Source of the DNA: Cytophagaceae bacterium
GTDB taxonomy: Bacteria > Bacteroidota > Bacteroidia > Cytophagales > Cytophagaceae
Length of the DNA: 34,785 nt
NCBI GenBank assembly: GCA_029237685.1
Contig: JAQZBV010000121.1
Location: 1-34,785, forward strand
Direction: 5' to 3'
Both the position numbers and the translations under genes were made by a program. The notes beneath the pieces are model-generated. The model did not search any database, was not told where the DNA came from, and saw only the letters and a list, made by a program, of their open reading frames with translations. Below are positions 16,618 to 25,464 of this stretch, in pieces. Numbering within the stretch: position 1 is the stretch's first letter; each line of letters begins with the position of its first letter.

Positions 16618-18963
16618 CTAAAATTTATAAGCCATACTGGCTCTTACATTGGTACCCGGTTCCGTTTGAGAAAAGTAGAAATCTCCATAAGGTGCACCTG
16701 AATACAAATAAGCATCTAAAATATTGTTGACGTTCACGCCTGCACGGAACCTGTCTGTTTCATAAGACACTGATCCGTCCAAACGGAAGTAATCAGGCAA
16801 CTCGTATTTTTTCCCATCGAAAGCATACCATGAACAACGATCACCCTGAAACTGATAACCTACGGCAGCACCGAAACCTTTGAAATATCCATCCTGGACG
16901 ACATAAGACAACCAACCTGCCGTAATGTGTGTAGCAGATCCCGGTGTTGCGATACCAACACGCGACGGATCTTCGTGTTTGCTCACTTTAGAATCCAGGT
17001 AGGCATAGTTGAGAATCAAGTTTAATCCTTTGAAGATCTCCCCTCTTAAATCAAACTCAATACCTTGTGCTTTTGTCTGTCCATCCAACTGAATGCTGCG
17101 GAATATATTAACAGGATCCGCTGTGACCGCTCCGTTCTTGGTTAACTGAAACGCAGACAATGAAGTATTCCAACGTCCATCAAACCAATCTTTCTTGAAC
17201 CCTACTTCGAAGTTGTCGCCGGTGATGGGACGGAATTTATTGCCGTAAAAATCTGAACCCGGCTGAGGAACGAATGCTTGGTCATACAAACCATAAACGG
17301 TAGTATTCTTTGTGATAGACGCACTGATACCGACTCTTGGTGTAATTTGCTCATCCACGGCATCGCCGCCTGCAGCGTAAGGATCGATTGATCTTGCTTT
17401 TGTATGACGCAGCGCCAATGTCAGACGGATTCTATCATTCAATACTGACAATTCATCTTGTATATACAAGCCTGTAGACTTGATACCATACAACACACCG
17501 CGCTCACGGATGTCTATTGATCTGTCGAACTGAGGAGGAGCGATCGGCGTTGGAGAAGGCTCCATCGTATAGATATTAAAACGGCTCAACAAACCACTTT
17601 GTCCGAAGTCGGCATAATATATTTTGTCGTACATATCCAAACCTGCTAACACCTTATGACTGATAAAACCAGTCTTGAATTTACCATTCACAAAGAACTG
17701 ACCTTGTTTGTTTTCTCCAAATGCATCCCAAATGGACTCGCCAAGATTAAGTGTATCTCCCGTGAAAGAACTACCATACACAGGCCATAAAGAAGATCCC
17801 ACTTGCTTATAGTTTAGGTAAGCCAACTGTGCGGTTACTTTCCAGTTGTCATTCAAGTCATGTGTCAGATTCACAAATATGCTTTGGTCTTTGATGGTCG
17901 TAGGAGCCACTTTGGCCGTGTTCAATGACCACGTTTTTGGCAAGTCTTCGTATCCTTTTTGAGAAATCGAGTTCGATGATCCAAACGGAGACATTTGCAT
18001 GTACTGCATCGTGTACTCTGCTGTAACAGCTGTTCTGTTGTTGATCTGGTATTTGATCACCGGCACGATGGAATAACGGTTGTTGAACTCGTTGGCTCTC
18101 TGCGTTCCTTTCGCTTGTCCCATCACGTTTAAACGAAAAGACAGCTTGCCGTCTTTTGTAATTTTACGATCCAGATCCAATGTACCTCTGTATGTTTGAA
18201 AACTTCCCAATGTAAAGGCAGCAGAACCTTTATTGCTACCTGTAGGTTTTTTTGTCACGACGTTGTACAAACCCGCAGGATCACCATTGGCCATCATGAA
18301 GCCGGCAGGTCCTTTTACAAATTCAATTCGTTCTACCATAGACATGTCTTCAGACGTGGGTCCCCAGGGCATCTGTACGTTCATCCCATTTCTGAAAGGG
18401 TTGACCTGAGAACCTCTTACATAAATTAATGCGTAGTTCTCCCAGTGTTCCTGACGTCTCGCACCGCTGACGTTACGCGTCACACCGTCTGCCATGTCAA
18501 AAATCTGCTGATCCACCAATACTTGGTTGGTGATCACCTGAATATTTTGCGGAATTTCCAAAATTGGTGTTTGCAAACGAAGGGTTGGAGAAACCTCATC
18601 CTCTTTGTAAGATCTTCTGCCTTCAACAGTGACCTCGTTGTGTTCATTTGTTTTATCCTTAAGCGATGAACCTCCGGCATTTACCGTGGTACCGGCTTCT
18701 ACCGTTACTTTCGTTTCCAATGGTTCGTGTCCAACACTTACAATCACCAACGTCACTTCACCCGCCGGGATATTGATCAGTTCATAATTCCCATTGGCAT
18801 CTGTAGCCGCTCCGAGCGCAGAACCTTTGATGTTGACGGTAGCACCTTGAATAGCGACGCCTTCGCCATCCGTTACTTTTCCTTGTATGTTGCCGGTATC
18901 CTGCGCCTGTGCGCTGATGACCGAACTGCCAAGCAGTAAAAAAGAGAGTAAAATTATTTTCAT
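16618..18963 (-). CDS. TonB-dependent siderophore receptor (FhuA/FoxA-like)
   Basis: 781 residues. A signal peptide ends around SAQAQ (18-22). A carboxypeptidase-regulatory-like beta domain (IQGKVTDGEGVAIQGATVNIKG) covers about 25-105, the extra N-terminal domain common in Bacteroidota. The plug domain spans about 120-245 (LEIPQNIQVITNQVLVDQQ, VRGSQVNPFRNGM, VERIEFVKGPAGFMMANGDPAGLYNVVTKKP), the pattern of TonB-dependent siderophore receptors. The 22-strand barrel fills the remainder, ending in the expected terminal aromatic (MAYKF). It is inferred to import a ferric siderophore, probably hydroxamate type, through the outer membrane. It is monocistronic: a promoter at 18992-19023 precedes it and a terminator at 16568-16593 follows. 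No SusD partner is present, which fits iron uptake and not glycan uptake. Confidence 0.92.
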   Translation of the reverse strand: MKIILLSFLLLGSSVISAQAQDTGNIQGKVTDGEGVAIQGATVNIKGSALGAATDANGNYELINIPAGEVTLVIVSVGHEPLETKVTVEAGTTVNAGGSSLKDKTNEHNEVTVEGRRSYKEDEVSPTLRLQTPILEIPQNIQVITNQVLVDQQIFDMADGVTRNVSGARRQEHWENYALIYVRGSQVNPFRNGMNVQMPWGPTSEDMSMVERIEFVKGPAGFMMANGDPAGLYNVVTKKPTGSNKGSAAFTLGSFQTYRGTLDLDRKITKDGKLSFRLNVMGQAKGTQRANEFNNRYSIVPVIKYQINNRTAVTAEYTMQYMQMSPFGSSNSISQKGYEDLPKTWSLNTAKVAPTTIKDQSIFVNLTHDLNDNWKVTAQLAYLNYKQVGSSLWPVYGSSFTGDTLNLGESIWDAFGENKQGQFFVNGKFKTGFISHKVLAGLDMYDKIYYADFGQSGLLSRFNIYTMEPSPTPIAPPQFDRSIDIRERGVLYGIKSTGLYIQDELSVLNDRIRLTLALRHTKARSIDPYAAGGDAVDEQITPRVGISASITKNTTVYGLYDQAFVPQPGSDFYGNKFRPITGDNFEVGFKKDWFDGRWNTSLSAFQLTKNGAVTADPVNIFRSIQLDGQTKAQGIEFDLRGEIFKGLNLILNYAYLDSKVSKHEDPSRVGIATPGSATHITAGWLSYVVQDGYFKGFGAAVGYQFQGDRCSWYAFDGKKYELPDYFRLDGSVSYETDRFRAGVNVNNILDAYLYSGAPYGDFYFSQTEPGTNVRASMAYKF

Positions 18964-18991
18964 GAGAGAAAGCTGATTATGATCTAAGGGC

Positions 18992-19023
18992 CAAAATTAC
19001 GGTGGCCTGCGGATCGCATCAAT
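18992..19023 (-). promoter_or_regulatory. Bacteroidota-type promoter for the TonB-dependent receptor
   Basis: On the minus strand TAATTTTG (18999-18992) matches the TAnnTTTG -7 box, and ATTG (19023-19020) lies 20 bases upstream as a -33 box. Transcription would start near 18985, about 22 bases before the ATG at 18963. Confidence 0.6.
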
Positions 19024-19101
19024 ACCTCTAGCAGGGTATTTGTAAATTGCCCACATCCCCTTAACACAGGAGAGCCCTTGTTTATAGAGGCCTGCAGGCA
19101 G

Positions 19102-19149
19102 GAAGAATAAAAAATGGCGATCAGTTTTGATCGCCATTTTTTATTCTTC
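19102..19149 (-). terminator. Strong (bidirectional) terminator, 22-bp perfect stem
   Basis: The arms 19102-19123 and 19128-19149 are perfectly complementary over 22 bp with a 4-base loop (GTTT). The GC core is GGCGATCA and is flanked on both sides by A/T runs, so it can terminate on either strand. It begins 18 bases past the stop codon of the lactonase gene and insulates the TonB receptor promoter from it. Confidence 0.88.
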
Positions 19150-19166
19150 GTCTAATGCTCTGCGTA

Positions 19167-20348
19167 TTATTTACCAAAAAATTCCAGGCAAACCGGTGTT
19201 TTGAGTTCAGTAACAATATGTTTGGATTGCAACTTGCCCGTAACCGGATCAATGTTCATGTGGGTAATGGTTCCTGAATTTTGATTGGCGGCATATAAAA
19301 GTTTACCATCGGGACTGATGGCGAAATTTCTAGGATACTCCCCTTCCGTTGGTTCGATGTTGATCAAGGTCAATTGACCGGTTGATTCATCGATGCGGAA
19401 TGCGGCAATGCTATTATCTCCGCGGTTGGAACCGTAAATAAATTTACCATTGGGATGAATATGAATGTCTGCACAATAGCTTACCACTTTGGAGTTTGCA
19501 GGCAAGGTGCTGACCTCTGAAACAATCGATAAGCTGCCTTTGCCAGCGTAGGCCAGCGTATGAATGGAATTAGACAATTCATTGATGACGTAAGCAAACT
19601 TCCCGTTCGGATGAAAGGTCAAATGGCGCGGTCCTGCGCCTTTAGGTAGCTCAACAAACTCCGGTGTTGCCGGTACCAATTGATCTTTTGTTTCATCGAT
19701 GCGAAAACCGTAAATACGATCGCCACCTTTGTCGCAGATAAAAGCAAACTGATTATCCGGTGATAAAATAACGGAGTGAGGATTTGATTCCGTCCCTGCT
19801 TTTTTATCCTTCAACACCATCGTATCGACAATGGCGCTTAAGCTGCCATCAGACAAACGCTTGTACATCGTAGCGATACCGCCTGAATAATTGGCAACGA
19901 ATACATACTTCCCTTTGGCATCCACACTTACATGACAGGGAGCATAAGCCGCTGTCGATTGTTTATTCAAAAGTTTCAGGCTTAGATCGTCATTGACCGC
20001 ATAACTATAGACCCATCCGTTAGGTCCATCTGCCGGACCTAATTCACTTACGGCATATAAATTTTTTTTGTCCGGAGAAAGTGTAATAAAAGAAGGATTG
20101 GTGATGGCTGAAACAATTCCTTTCAAATGCAGCGCACCAGTCAGTTCATTCATTTTCACCAGGTAAATCCCTTTGGCTTGTCCATTGACGTGACCTTCTT
20201 TCTTAGTATAAGTGCCCACATATAGAGCCACCGTAGCGGAATCTTCAGCTTGTTTCTTCAATTGATTTTTGCCGCTAAAATCACAGGCAATAGTGAGGGA
20301 AATGAGTGATGCGGCAATGAGAAAGTTGATCAGTAAGTAGCGGTTCAT
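19167..20348 (-). CDS. Lactonase-family (YbhE/Pgl-type) seven-bladed propeller lipoprotein
   Basis: About 393 residues from the ATG at 20348; other ATGs lie at 20360 and 20369. I prefer the shortest because MNRYLLINFLIAASLISLTIAC is then a compact lipoprotein-type leader (Cys22), although Thr at the -3 position is not the most typical. The body is a beta-propeller of the cytosolic 6-phosphogluconolactonase YbhE family: LYVGTYTKK, NPSFITLSPDKKNLYAVSE, ESNPHSVILSPDNQF, GAGPRHLTFHPNGKFAYVINE, YPRNFAISPDGK. The family also includes muconate-cycloisomerase-like and uncharacterised exported proteins. An exported, lipid-anchored copy is unlikely to be the pentose-phosphate enzyme, so I leave the substrate open. 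The Anbu gene ends 27 bases upstream, so it may be cotranscribed with the Anbu cluster. Confidence 0.84.
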   Translation of the reverse strand: MNRYLLINFLIAASLISLTIACDFSGKNQLKKQAEDSATVALYVGTYTKKEGHVNGQAKGIYLVKMNELTGALHLKGIVSAITNPSFITLSPDKKNLYAVSELGPADGPNGWVYSYAVNDDLSLKLLNKQSTAAYAPCHVSVDAKGKYVFVANYSGGIATMYKRLSDGSLSAIVDTMVLKDKKAGTESNPHSVILSPDNQFAFICDKGGDRIYGFRIDETKDQLVPATPEFVELPKGAGPRHLTFHPNGKFAYVINELSNSIHTLAYAGKGSLSIVSEVSTLPANSKVVSYCADIHIHPNGKFIYGSNRGDNSIAAFRIDESTGQLTLINIEPTEGEYPRNFAISPDGKLLYAANQNSGTITHMNIDPVTGKLQSKHIVTELKTPVCLEFFGK

Positions 20349-20375
20349 AATTTTATGCATTAAAAACATTAAATA

Positions 20376-21098
20376 TTAGGAAGGCAATTTGTTCAGGGCC
20401 ACGTCCATCCAGGCTTCCGGAACATGACTCAGAGCAGCTTGTAGTTCTCTACCCCAAATTTCTGAAATAGTAGCCAGGTCTGCTTTTTCAAAACGGTGTT
20501 CTACCAGTTTAAAACTGTCTGTTTTATATAAGATCACATCCAATGGAAAGTCCACATCATTAGCACTCACGCGGGTGGAATCAAAAGAAAGGAAGCCCAG
20601 TTTCATGGCCATGTTCATGTCTGAGTCATACTTCAAGGTACGGTTCAATATCGGTTTACCGAAACCACTGTTGCCAATGATCACAAAGGGTGTACTGTGA
20701 CCTACTTCTACCCAATTGCCTTCCGGGTACAACAGAAATAATTTCGGTTCTTCGTCGTCGATGCATTGTCCGCCTACGATACTGAAAAGATTAAAAGAAA
20801 GCCCTGCTTTCTCCAACGCTTTGCGGTCTTCTTCGGCGACTTTTCGCAACTGTTCTCCAAACGCATTCACCGCTTTGTAAATCTTATTGAATTCTTTTTC
20901 CGCCATAACTTCCTGAAAATAAGTCACGGCTTTATCACGCACAGAGCGAAGTCCGGAAGTCATAATGAAGAAAGAATGTTTGTCGTCCTGATGAACAGCA
21001 ATTTTCTTAGCGGTAGTTGTTTCGGTGCCTGAAGTGATGCGTGTATCTGCCATGGCAACGATACCGCTTTTCAACTTCATGCCAACGCAATAAGTCAT
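20376..21098 (-). CDS. anbu: Anbu (ancestral beta subunit) proteasome-like peptidase
   Basis: 240 residues of the Ntn-hydrolase, proteasome/HslV superfamily. The start MTYCVGMKL leaves Thr2 as the predicted nucleophile after Met removal. The second strand has GIVAMADTRIT, giving the conserved Asp (position 17 counted from Thr), and the KK pair after TTTA (30-31) is in the place of the catalytic Lys33. IMTSGLRSVRDKAVTYF, FSIVGGQ and VIIGNSGFGKPIL also match Anbu. Anbu subunits form open helical or stacked-ring assemblies, and peptidase activity on standard substrates has been hard to show. The genes upstream on the same strand (transglutaminase-like, alpha-E, circularly permuted ATP-grasp) are its known partners across bacteria. 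A 298-base spacer holding a paired-hairpin repeat separates it from the transglutaminase gene, so it may have its own promoter. Confidence 0.9.
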   Translation of the reverse strand: MTYCVGMKLKSGIVAMADTRITSGTETTTAKKIAVHQDDKHSFFIMTSGLRSVRDKAVTYFQEVMAEKEFNKIYKAVNAFGEQLRKVAEEDRKALEKAGLSFNLFSIVGGQCIDDEEPKLFLLYPEGNWVEVGHSTPFVIIGNSGFGKPILNRTLKYDSDMNMAMKLGFLSFDSTRVSANDVDFPLDVILYKTDSFKLVEHRFEKADLATISEIWGRELQAALSHVPEAWMDVALNKLPS

Positions 21099-21195
21099 GG
21101 TGAAATAGATTAGGAATAGAGGGGCAAGTTAGTAAAAATGCTCCTTTTATCCTGAAAAATTGATAGTTAAAATCGCAGCTCGAGCGAGACGTTTA

Positions 21196-21295
21196 GTCTC
21201 CGCAGGGTCTCTCGCAGAGGACCCTGCGCGATGGTTTGATAACAAGGACCTAGCACTCAATACGCAGGGTCCCTTTCAGGAGACCCTGCGGAGAC
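21196..21295. repeat. Paired-hairpin (REPIN-like) inverted repeat, GCAGGGTC family
   Basis: GTCTCCGCAGGGTCTC (21196-21211) is a perfect 16-base reverse complement of 21280-21295. Each half also folds alone: CGCAGGGTC pairs with GACCCTGCG at 21201-21228 and again at 21263-21290. It lies between the transglutaminase and Anbu genes. Short direct repeats (GGTACGAG, at about 21326 and 21341) follow it. Confidence 0.78.
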
Positions 21296-21396
21296 GTAGC
21301 ACAGTTTCCTGATAGAATATTTATGAGGTACGAGCTAGGAGGTACGAGGAACGAATAAAAGCAAGAACGCGCTCCGTACTGTTTCTCCGCTCTCCC

Positions 21397-22266
21397 TTAT
21401 TGTTGTGCTTGCTGACTCATGACCTTGACATCATAGGCCATGACACTATCCCCATTGGTGCGTAACACCCCTTTGATCGGACTGCAATCGGCATAGTCTG
21501 CGCCGTGGGAAACTTTGATGAAATGTTCGTCCACCATGATGCCATTCGTCGGATCAAAGCCTACCCAATCCATACCCGGCACATACGCTTCTACCCAGGC
21601 GTGCATAAAAGAAGAACCGACGTAGTTAATTCCCTGATGCAAATAGCCCGACACGTAACGCGCCGGAATGCCGTTGTATCTTGCCATGGCAATGAATACA
21701 TGGGCAAAGTCCTGACATACGCCCTTAGAAATCGCCAGCGCATCACTGGCCTTGGTGGTGACAGATGTAATATTCGCCTGATACTTCATAGAGGTATGCA
21801 CGTGTTCATTTAAGCGAATCAAATAATTCAATGCGGAATCATTCTTTTCATACACAGGAACCAAAGACAATTGTTGTTCGGGTAAACGGGTATAAAAAGA
21901 AGGACACAAAAATAAATGGTGGTCAATAAAAAATTGATCAGACAAAAACTCATCCAATTCTTGTTGCAAGCTCAATACCGGTACACCAGGTAAGGGAACC
22001 TTAGCTTTTTGTACACGTGCTCTGTAGCGGAAATAAAACTCTTCAAACTTAGCACTGCTGCGGATGCGGTTAATCTCAAAACCAAATAAATTCGATTGAC
22101 GAAAAACCGAATCGCTCAAAGTTTGCTTGATGTTATAGTCTACCAAAATCTGACCTTCTCCATTACAAGGGCTGACATTGAACTCAAAGATGCCTTCCGT
22201 GGCGCTTTCCTTGTAAGTGTTCTTAGAGTAATACTCTATATTGTAATCTACGTGATGGTCTGACAT
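21397..22266 (-). CDS. Transglutaminase-like cysteine protease of the Anbu cluster
   Basis: 289 residues, cytoplasmic by absence of a leader. The N-terminal half (VDYNIEYYSKNTYKESA, FEFNVSPCNGEGQ) is the bacterial transglutaminase-like N-terminal beta domain. The core has the papain-like triad: KGVCQDFAH (Cys184), FMHAWVEAY (His222) and GFDPTNG (Asp238). In this subfamily the reaction is thought to be peptide or isopeptide cleavage rather than crosslinking. Linked alpha-E and ATP-grasp genes suggest a peptide-ligation system in which this enzyme hydrolyses or transfers the product. The alpha-E gene ends 21 bases upstream, indicating one operon. Confidence 0.88.
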   Translation of the reverse strand: MSDHHVDYNIEYYSKNTYKESATEGIFEFNVSPCNGEGQILVDYNIKQTLSDSVFRQSNLFGFEINRIRSSAKFEEFYFRYRARVQKAKVPLPGVPVLSLQQELDEFLSDQFFIDHHLFLCPSFYTRLPEQQLSLVPVYEKNDSALNYLIRLNEHVHTSMKYQANITSVTTKASDALAISKGVCQDFAHVFIAMARYNGIPARYVSGYLHQGINYVGSSFMHAWVEAYVPGMDWVGFDPTNGIMVDEHFIKVSHGADYADCSPIKGVLRTNGDSVMAYDVKVMSQQAQQ

Positions 22267-22287
22267 CGTCTTGTGAATAAGAGTACA

Positions 22288-23235
22288 TTAATTGCTTAAG
22301 TATTTTTCTTCTAATCCTTGCGCGATTTCAAACAAATCCAACAAGGTGTCATTTAGGAATTCAGGAATGTCATGCTTCTCAATGTCTTCAATGGTGAGGT
22401 ACTCGTACGTGTTGAAGAGTTTTCCCACTTTAAATTCAATGGAACCGGCATGGTGTTGTTTTGAGGTCGCTATTTTTTCCACCGCATGGTAAATATGCCT
22501 TAAGTTATAGCAAATTGATTTTGGGAAATTTCTGTTGAGAATCAGAAACTCTAATGCTTCCTTGATATTCGGAACGCCCCGGTAATAAATCTTACTCATG
22601 TCAAAAGCTTCGGCACTTTTCAACAGGGTTACACATTCATAACTTTCCATCGATTCACTCAGGTATTGCTTTTGCAAAGACTGAATGTCCTTGACTTTCG
22701 AGTACAAAATTCTGGTGATTTGAAAGGCTCGCTCTACGTGTATTCCCAAGCGAATCAAAGACCACCCCTCGTTATGCAAAAGAGTATTGTCGACATAACT
22801 ATTGACAATGCTGCAATGCTCCGTGATGCGGTCACATAATACGTGTATTCCTTCTTTGTGCAAATCTTCTTCTGAATAACCGTTAATAAAATGGTAGAAG
22901 CGGTTGATCCCACCCCACAATTCGGAAGAAATAGAATCCCTAGCACCGCGGGCATTCTCCCTGGCACAACTGATGCCACTGATGATAGACGAAGGATTGC
23001 TTTCATCCAGGGTAATGCTAAATAACAATTTTTTTTCCTTTGATTCTCCTTCTCCTGTAATCTTAAGGTCCTCATCAATCATGGTCATGATCGATTCGAA
23101 AATAAACTCTTCTTTACTGTCTAAGGGCGCATCAAGCTCTGAATAATAATGCACCTTGATGTAACGCGCCGTATGCTCGACCCTCTCGAGGTATCTTCCC
23201 ATCCAAAATAAACTATTGGCAATTCTTGATAGCAT
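22288..23235 (-). CDS. Alpha-E domain protein of the Anbu/ATP-grasp cluster
   Basis: 315 residues, almost entirely alpha helical, with the signature start MLSRIANSLFWMGRYLERVEHTARY and the motif GISCARENARGARDSISSELW near 85-105. The HNEGWSLIRLGIHVERA motif in the middle repeats the first as a conserved ER-containing helix. The alpha-E domain is known from fusions and operons with circularly permuted ATP-grasp and transglutaminase-like proteins; its biochemical role is unproven, and it may supply or hold the peptide or acceptor substrate. The ATG at 23235 follows a run of 7-base tandem repeats (23240-23293) that separates it from the damaged ATP-grasp gene. Confidence 0.88.
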   Translation of the reverse strand: MLSRIANSLFWMGRYLERVEHTARYIKVHYYSELDAPLDSKEEFIFESIMTMIDEDLKITGEGESKEKKLLFSITLDESNPSSIISGISCARENARGARDSISSELWGGINRFYHFINGYSEEDLHKEGIHVLCDRITEHCSIVNSYVDNTLLHNEGWSLIRLGIHVERAFQITRILYSKVKDIQSLQKQYLSESMESYECVTLLKSAEAFDMSKIYYRGVPNIKEALEFLILNRNFPKSICYNLRHIYHAVEKIATSKQHHAGSIEFKVGKLFNTYEYLTIEDIEKHDIPEFLNDTLLDLFEIAQGLEEKYLSN

Positions 23236-23239
23236 AGAC

Positions 23240-23293
23240 TAGTTGTTAGTTGTTAGTTGTTAGTTGTTAGTTGTTAGTTGTTAGTTGTTAGTT
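23240..23293. repeat. 7-base tandem repeat (AGTTGTT)n, about 7.6 copies
   Basis: From 23241 the unit AGTTGTT is repeated exactly for 53 bases. It lies in the 89-base spacer just upstream of the alpha-E start codon, in the position of its leader or promoter. The same unit recurs at 26234-26279. TTGTTA-GTTA-TAACAA at its end forms a small hairpin. Confidence 0.92.
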
Positions 23294-23324
23294 ATAACAA
23301 TTCTTTATTTCTTTCTGTTTCTCT

Positions 23325-24787
23325 TCACTGTTCTAAAACCCATGTATCTTTGGAACCTCCGCCCTGTGAGGAGTTCACAACTAAACTTCCTCTTGTTAGT
23401 GCGACGCGGGAGAGTCCTCCTTTTAGTACAAACTGTTTGTTTTTACTTAAGAGACTGAACGTGCGCAAGTCAATGTGGCGTTGTTCAAAAACACTTTCGG
23501 ATTCGATAAAGGTACCGTGTACTGACAAAGACATGATCGGTTGAGCGATGTATTTTCTTCGATTGCCGGAAATTAGAGTTCTGAATTCTTCCAGTTCCTC
23601 CTGACTCGCCCTGCTTCCAATCAGAATACCGTACCCTCCGGATTCATCTACCGGCTTCACTACCAGGTTGTGCATGTTGTTCACTACAAACTGGTAATCT
23701 TCTTCCAATTCGCAGCGGTATGTTTTTACATTTTTTAGAATGGGTTCTTCGTTCAGGTAATAACGAATGATCTCCGGCATGTAAATGTATACGGCTTTAT
23801 CATCTGCTACCCCAGTGCCAGGCGCATTGACCAAAGTAACATTGCCTGCGCGGTAGGCACTCATCAAACCGGGAACACCTAAATAAGAATCGGCGCGGAA
23901 AGTTAAGGGATCGATGAACTCATCGTCTACCCTGCGGTAGATGACATCGATCTTCATGGGGCCGTGAATGGTTTTCATGTAGACGAAATTTTTATCTACA
24001 AACATGTCGCGCCCTTCTACCAATTGTATCCCCATGTTCTGCGCCAGGAAAGAATGCTCATAGTAAGCAGAGTTATACATACCCGGTGACATCACCACAC
24101 AGGTTGGATCGTCTACCCCTTCCGGCGCCATGGATACCATCATCTCCAGCAATTGGTGAGGATAATCATCAATGGATCTTACGTCGTGGTGAAGAAAGCC
24201 GTTGGAGAATACTTTCTTCATGGTTTCTCTATTGGACAATAACGTACGTTATCTTCCAATACATAATAATGCCCGTCGTTATGTCGAATGATATCGGTTC
24301 CGCAAATGTGTGTGTAGATATTTCCGGGAGGATTAATGCCGATCATTTCTCTTACATAGAAGTTAGAGGAAAATACCAGATCAGCTGGTACAACTTTATC
24401 TCTTAAAATTTTCTTGTCGTGGTAAATGTCATACAAGAAATGATTAATCGCCAGGTTGCGCTGAATCAGTCCGGCCTCTACATGTTCCCATTCCTTGGCA
24501 GCAATAATGCGTGGCATCAAGTCAAACGGGAAAATGCGTTCAACCCCTTTCAAGCTTTCTGAATAAACAGCGAAAGTAATGCCCTGATTAAAAAAAGAAA
24601 TCTTAGCGTAATCATTCAATTTGGTATAGTCATCCGACTTCAGTTTGCCGAAGTCTTCTACCAGTATCTTGTAATGCTCCCTGACATTTTGCTTCTCGTC
24701 GAAAATCTCATCGTACAAACCGTCACACATTTCATAATTATCCAGAATGGCTTTTTTGGGAGACTCCATGGGGGTATTTTTCATCAT
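23325..24787 (-). pseudogene. Circularly permuted ATP-grasp ligase gene, frameshifted by a probable 22-base deletion
   Basis: Two minus-strand frames, 24787-24218 (189 codons) and 24239-23325, together make one circularly permuted ATP-grasp protein. The first has GITFAVYSE, FPFDLMPRIIAAKEWEHVE, GLIQRNLAINHFLYDIYHD and YYVLEDNVR, then shifts into YCPIEKP and a stop. The second resumes at LSNRETMKKVFS and runs through NAPGTGVADDKAVYIYMP, NLVVKPVDESGGYG, RKYIAQPI and SLVVNSSQGGGSKDTWVLEQ. Homologues read EDNxR-xPSGVSYxL-xNR at this point. Here only two bases (24242-24243 region) lie between the Arg and Leu codons, so about eight codons are gone minus two bases, i.e. 22 bases. The missing PSGVSY loop is conserved in the family, so even a frame-corrected protein would be impaired. 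The second fragment's only nearby start is a TTG at 24239. An assembly or sequencing error is the main alternative. Confidence 0.82.
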
Positions 24788-24960
24788 AAAAACAGACAGG
24801 CTAATGAAATAAATGTGAGACTCGAAATATAAGTCCTCACACCTATAAGTTACGAAAAAAAGATAAAATAGGTTAATTTTTTAACTCTTTACCTCTAAAT
24901 TTATATCATTTACTTATAAAATACTTTAAAAATAAAGCTGACTTACGGCCAACTTTATTC

Positions 24961-25464
24961 TTAGAGCCCTCTACTTTTATTCAACCATTCTCTTGGGTTC
25001 CAGAGGACAGGACTTGCTCCTACCGGCTCACATTCATAACGGCCATCATTGACCTGGACGAGTGTCATTAACTTATCACCAAATAAAGCATGTTGTCTGG
25101 AATTGCATGCAAAAATATCCAGTAGTTGGTAAGCATACTCTTTATCAACTACTTCAAAAGAAGTAAAGGCAATTACTAAACCGGCCTCTTCTATTTCAAG
25201 CTGCCAAACACAATCGTTGAGGGCATCCAAATTCATCCCATAATAATCAGGGAAACCTAGCTGTTTACTGATGTCTTGATGAATGATAGTCTTATCTGTC
25301 CAGCCACTGCAATCGATCGTTATTACTTTGAAATTTTCTTTCACAAACCACTGTATATCTTCTCCTAAAAAATCTTTGTTCAGGTACAGACTTGTCCATC
25401 CATTCTGAAGGACTTGCCAATCTAGTCTGCCCTGATAATCTTCCGATCTGTTGAATAGTGCCAT
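24961..25464 (-). CDS. Barstar-family protein
   Basis: 167 residues. The core matches barstar (barnase inhibitor): FKVITIDCSGWTDKTIIHQDISKQLGFPDYYGMNLDALNDCV, with the diagnostic FPxYYGxNxDALxDC motif, followed by GLVIAFTSFE. Barstar is about 90 residues; this protein has an N-terminal extension of about 45 residues and a C-terminal extension of about 30 residues (ECEPVGASPVLWNPREW). Many free-standing barstar-like proteins occur in bacteria without a barnase, as immunity or regulatory proteins. No ribonuclease gene is adjacent, so it is an orphan. It ends 174 bases upstream of the ATP-grasp gene on the same strand and is divergent from the FKBP gene. Confidence 0.82.
   Translation of the reverse strand: MALFNRSEDYQGRLDWQVLQNGWTSLYLNKDFLGEDIQWFVKENFKVITIDCSGWTDKTIIHQDISKQLGFPDYYGMNLDALNDCVWQLEIEEAGLVIAFTSFEVVDKEYAYQLLDIFACNSRQHALFGDKLMTLVQVNDGRYECEPVGASPVLWNPREWLNKSRGL

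Noticed and set aside
18964-19100. Possible riboswitch (cobalamin- or TPP-like) in the leader of the TonB receptor
   Set aside because: A GCCACC stretch is suggestive, but the promoter maps to 18992-19023 and leaves only about 22 bases of leader, and no other riboswitch core elements are present.
23240-23293. CRISPR or other spacer-repeat array
   Set aside because: The unit is only 7 bases and repeats without spacers; it is a simple tandem repeat.
23325-24787. Two separate genes for the two ATP-grasp frames
   Set aside because: They match the N- and C-terminal parts of one family end to end, and the second has only a TTG start within the first; a broken single gene is the simpler reading.
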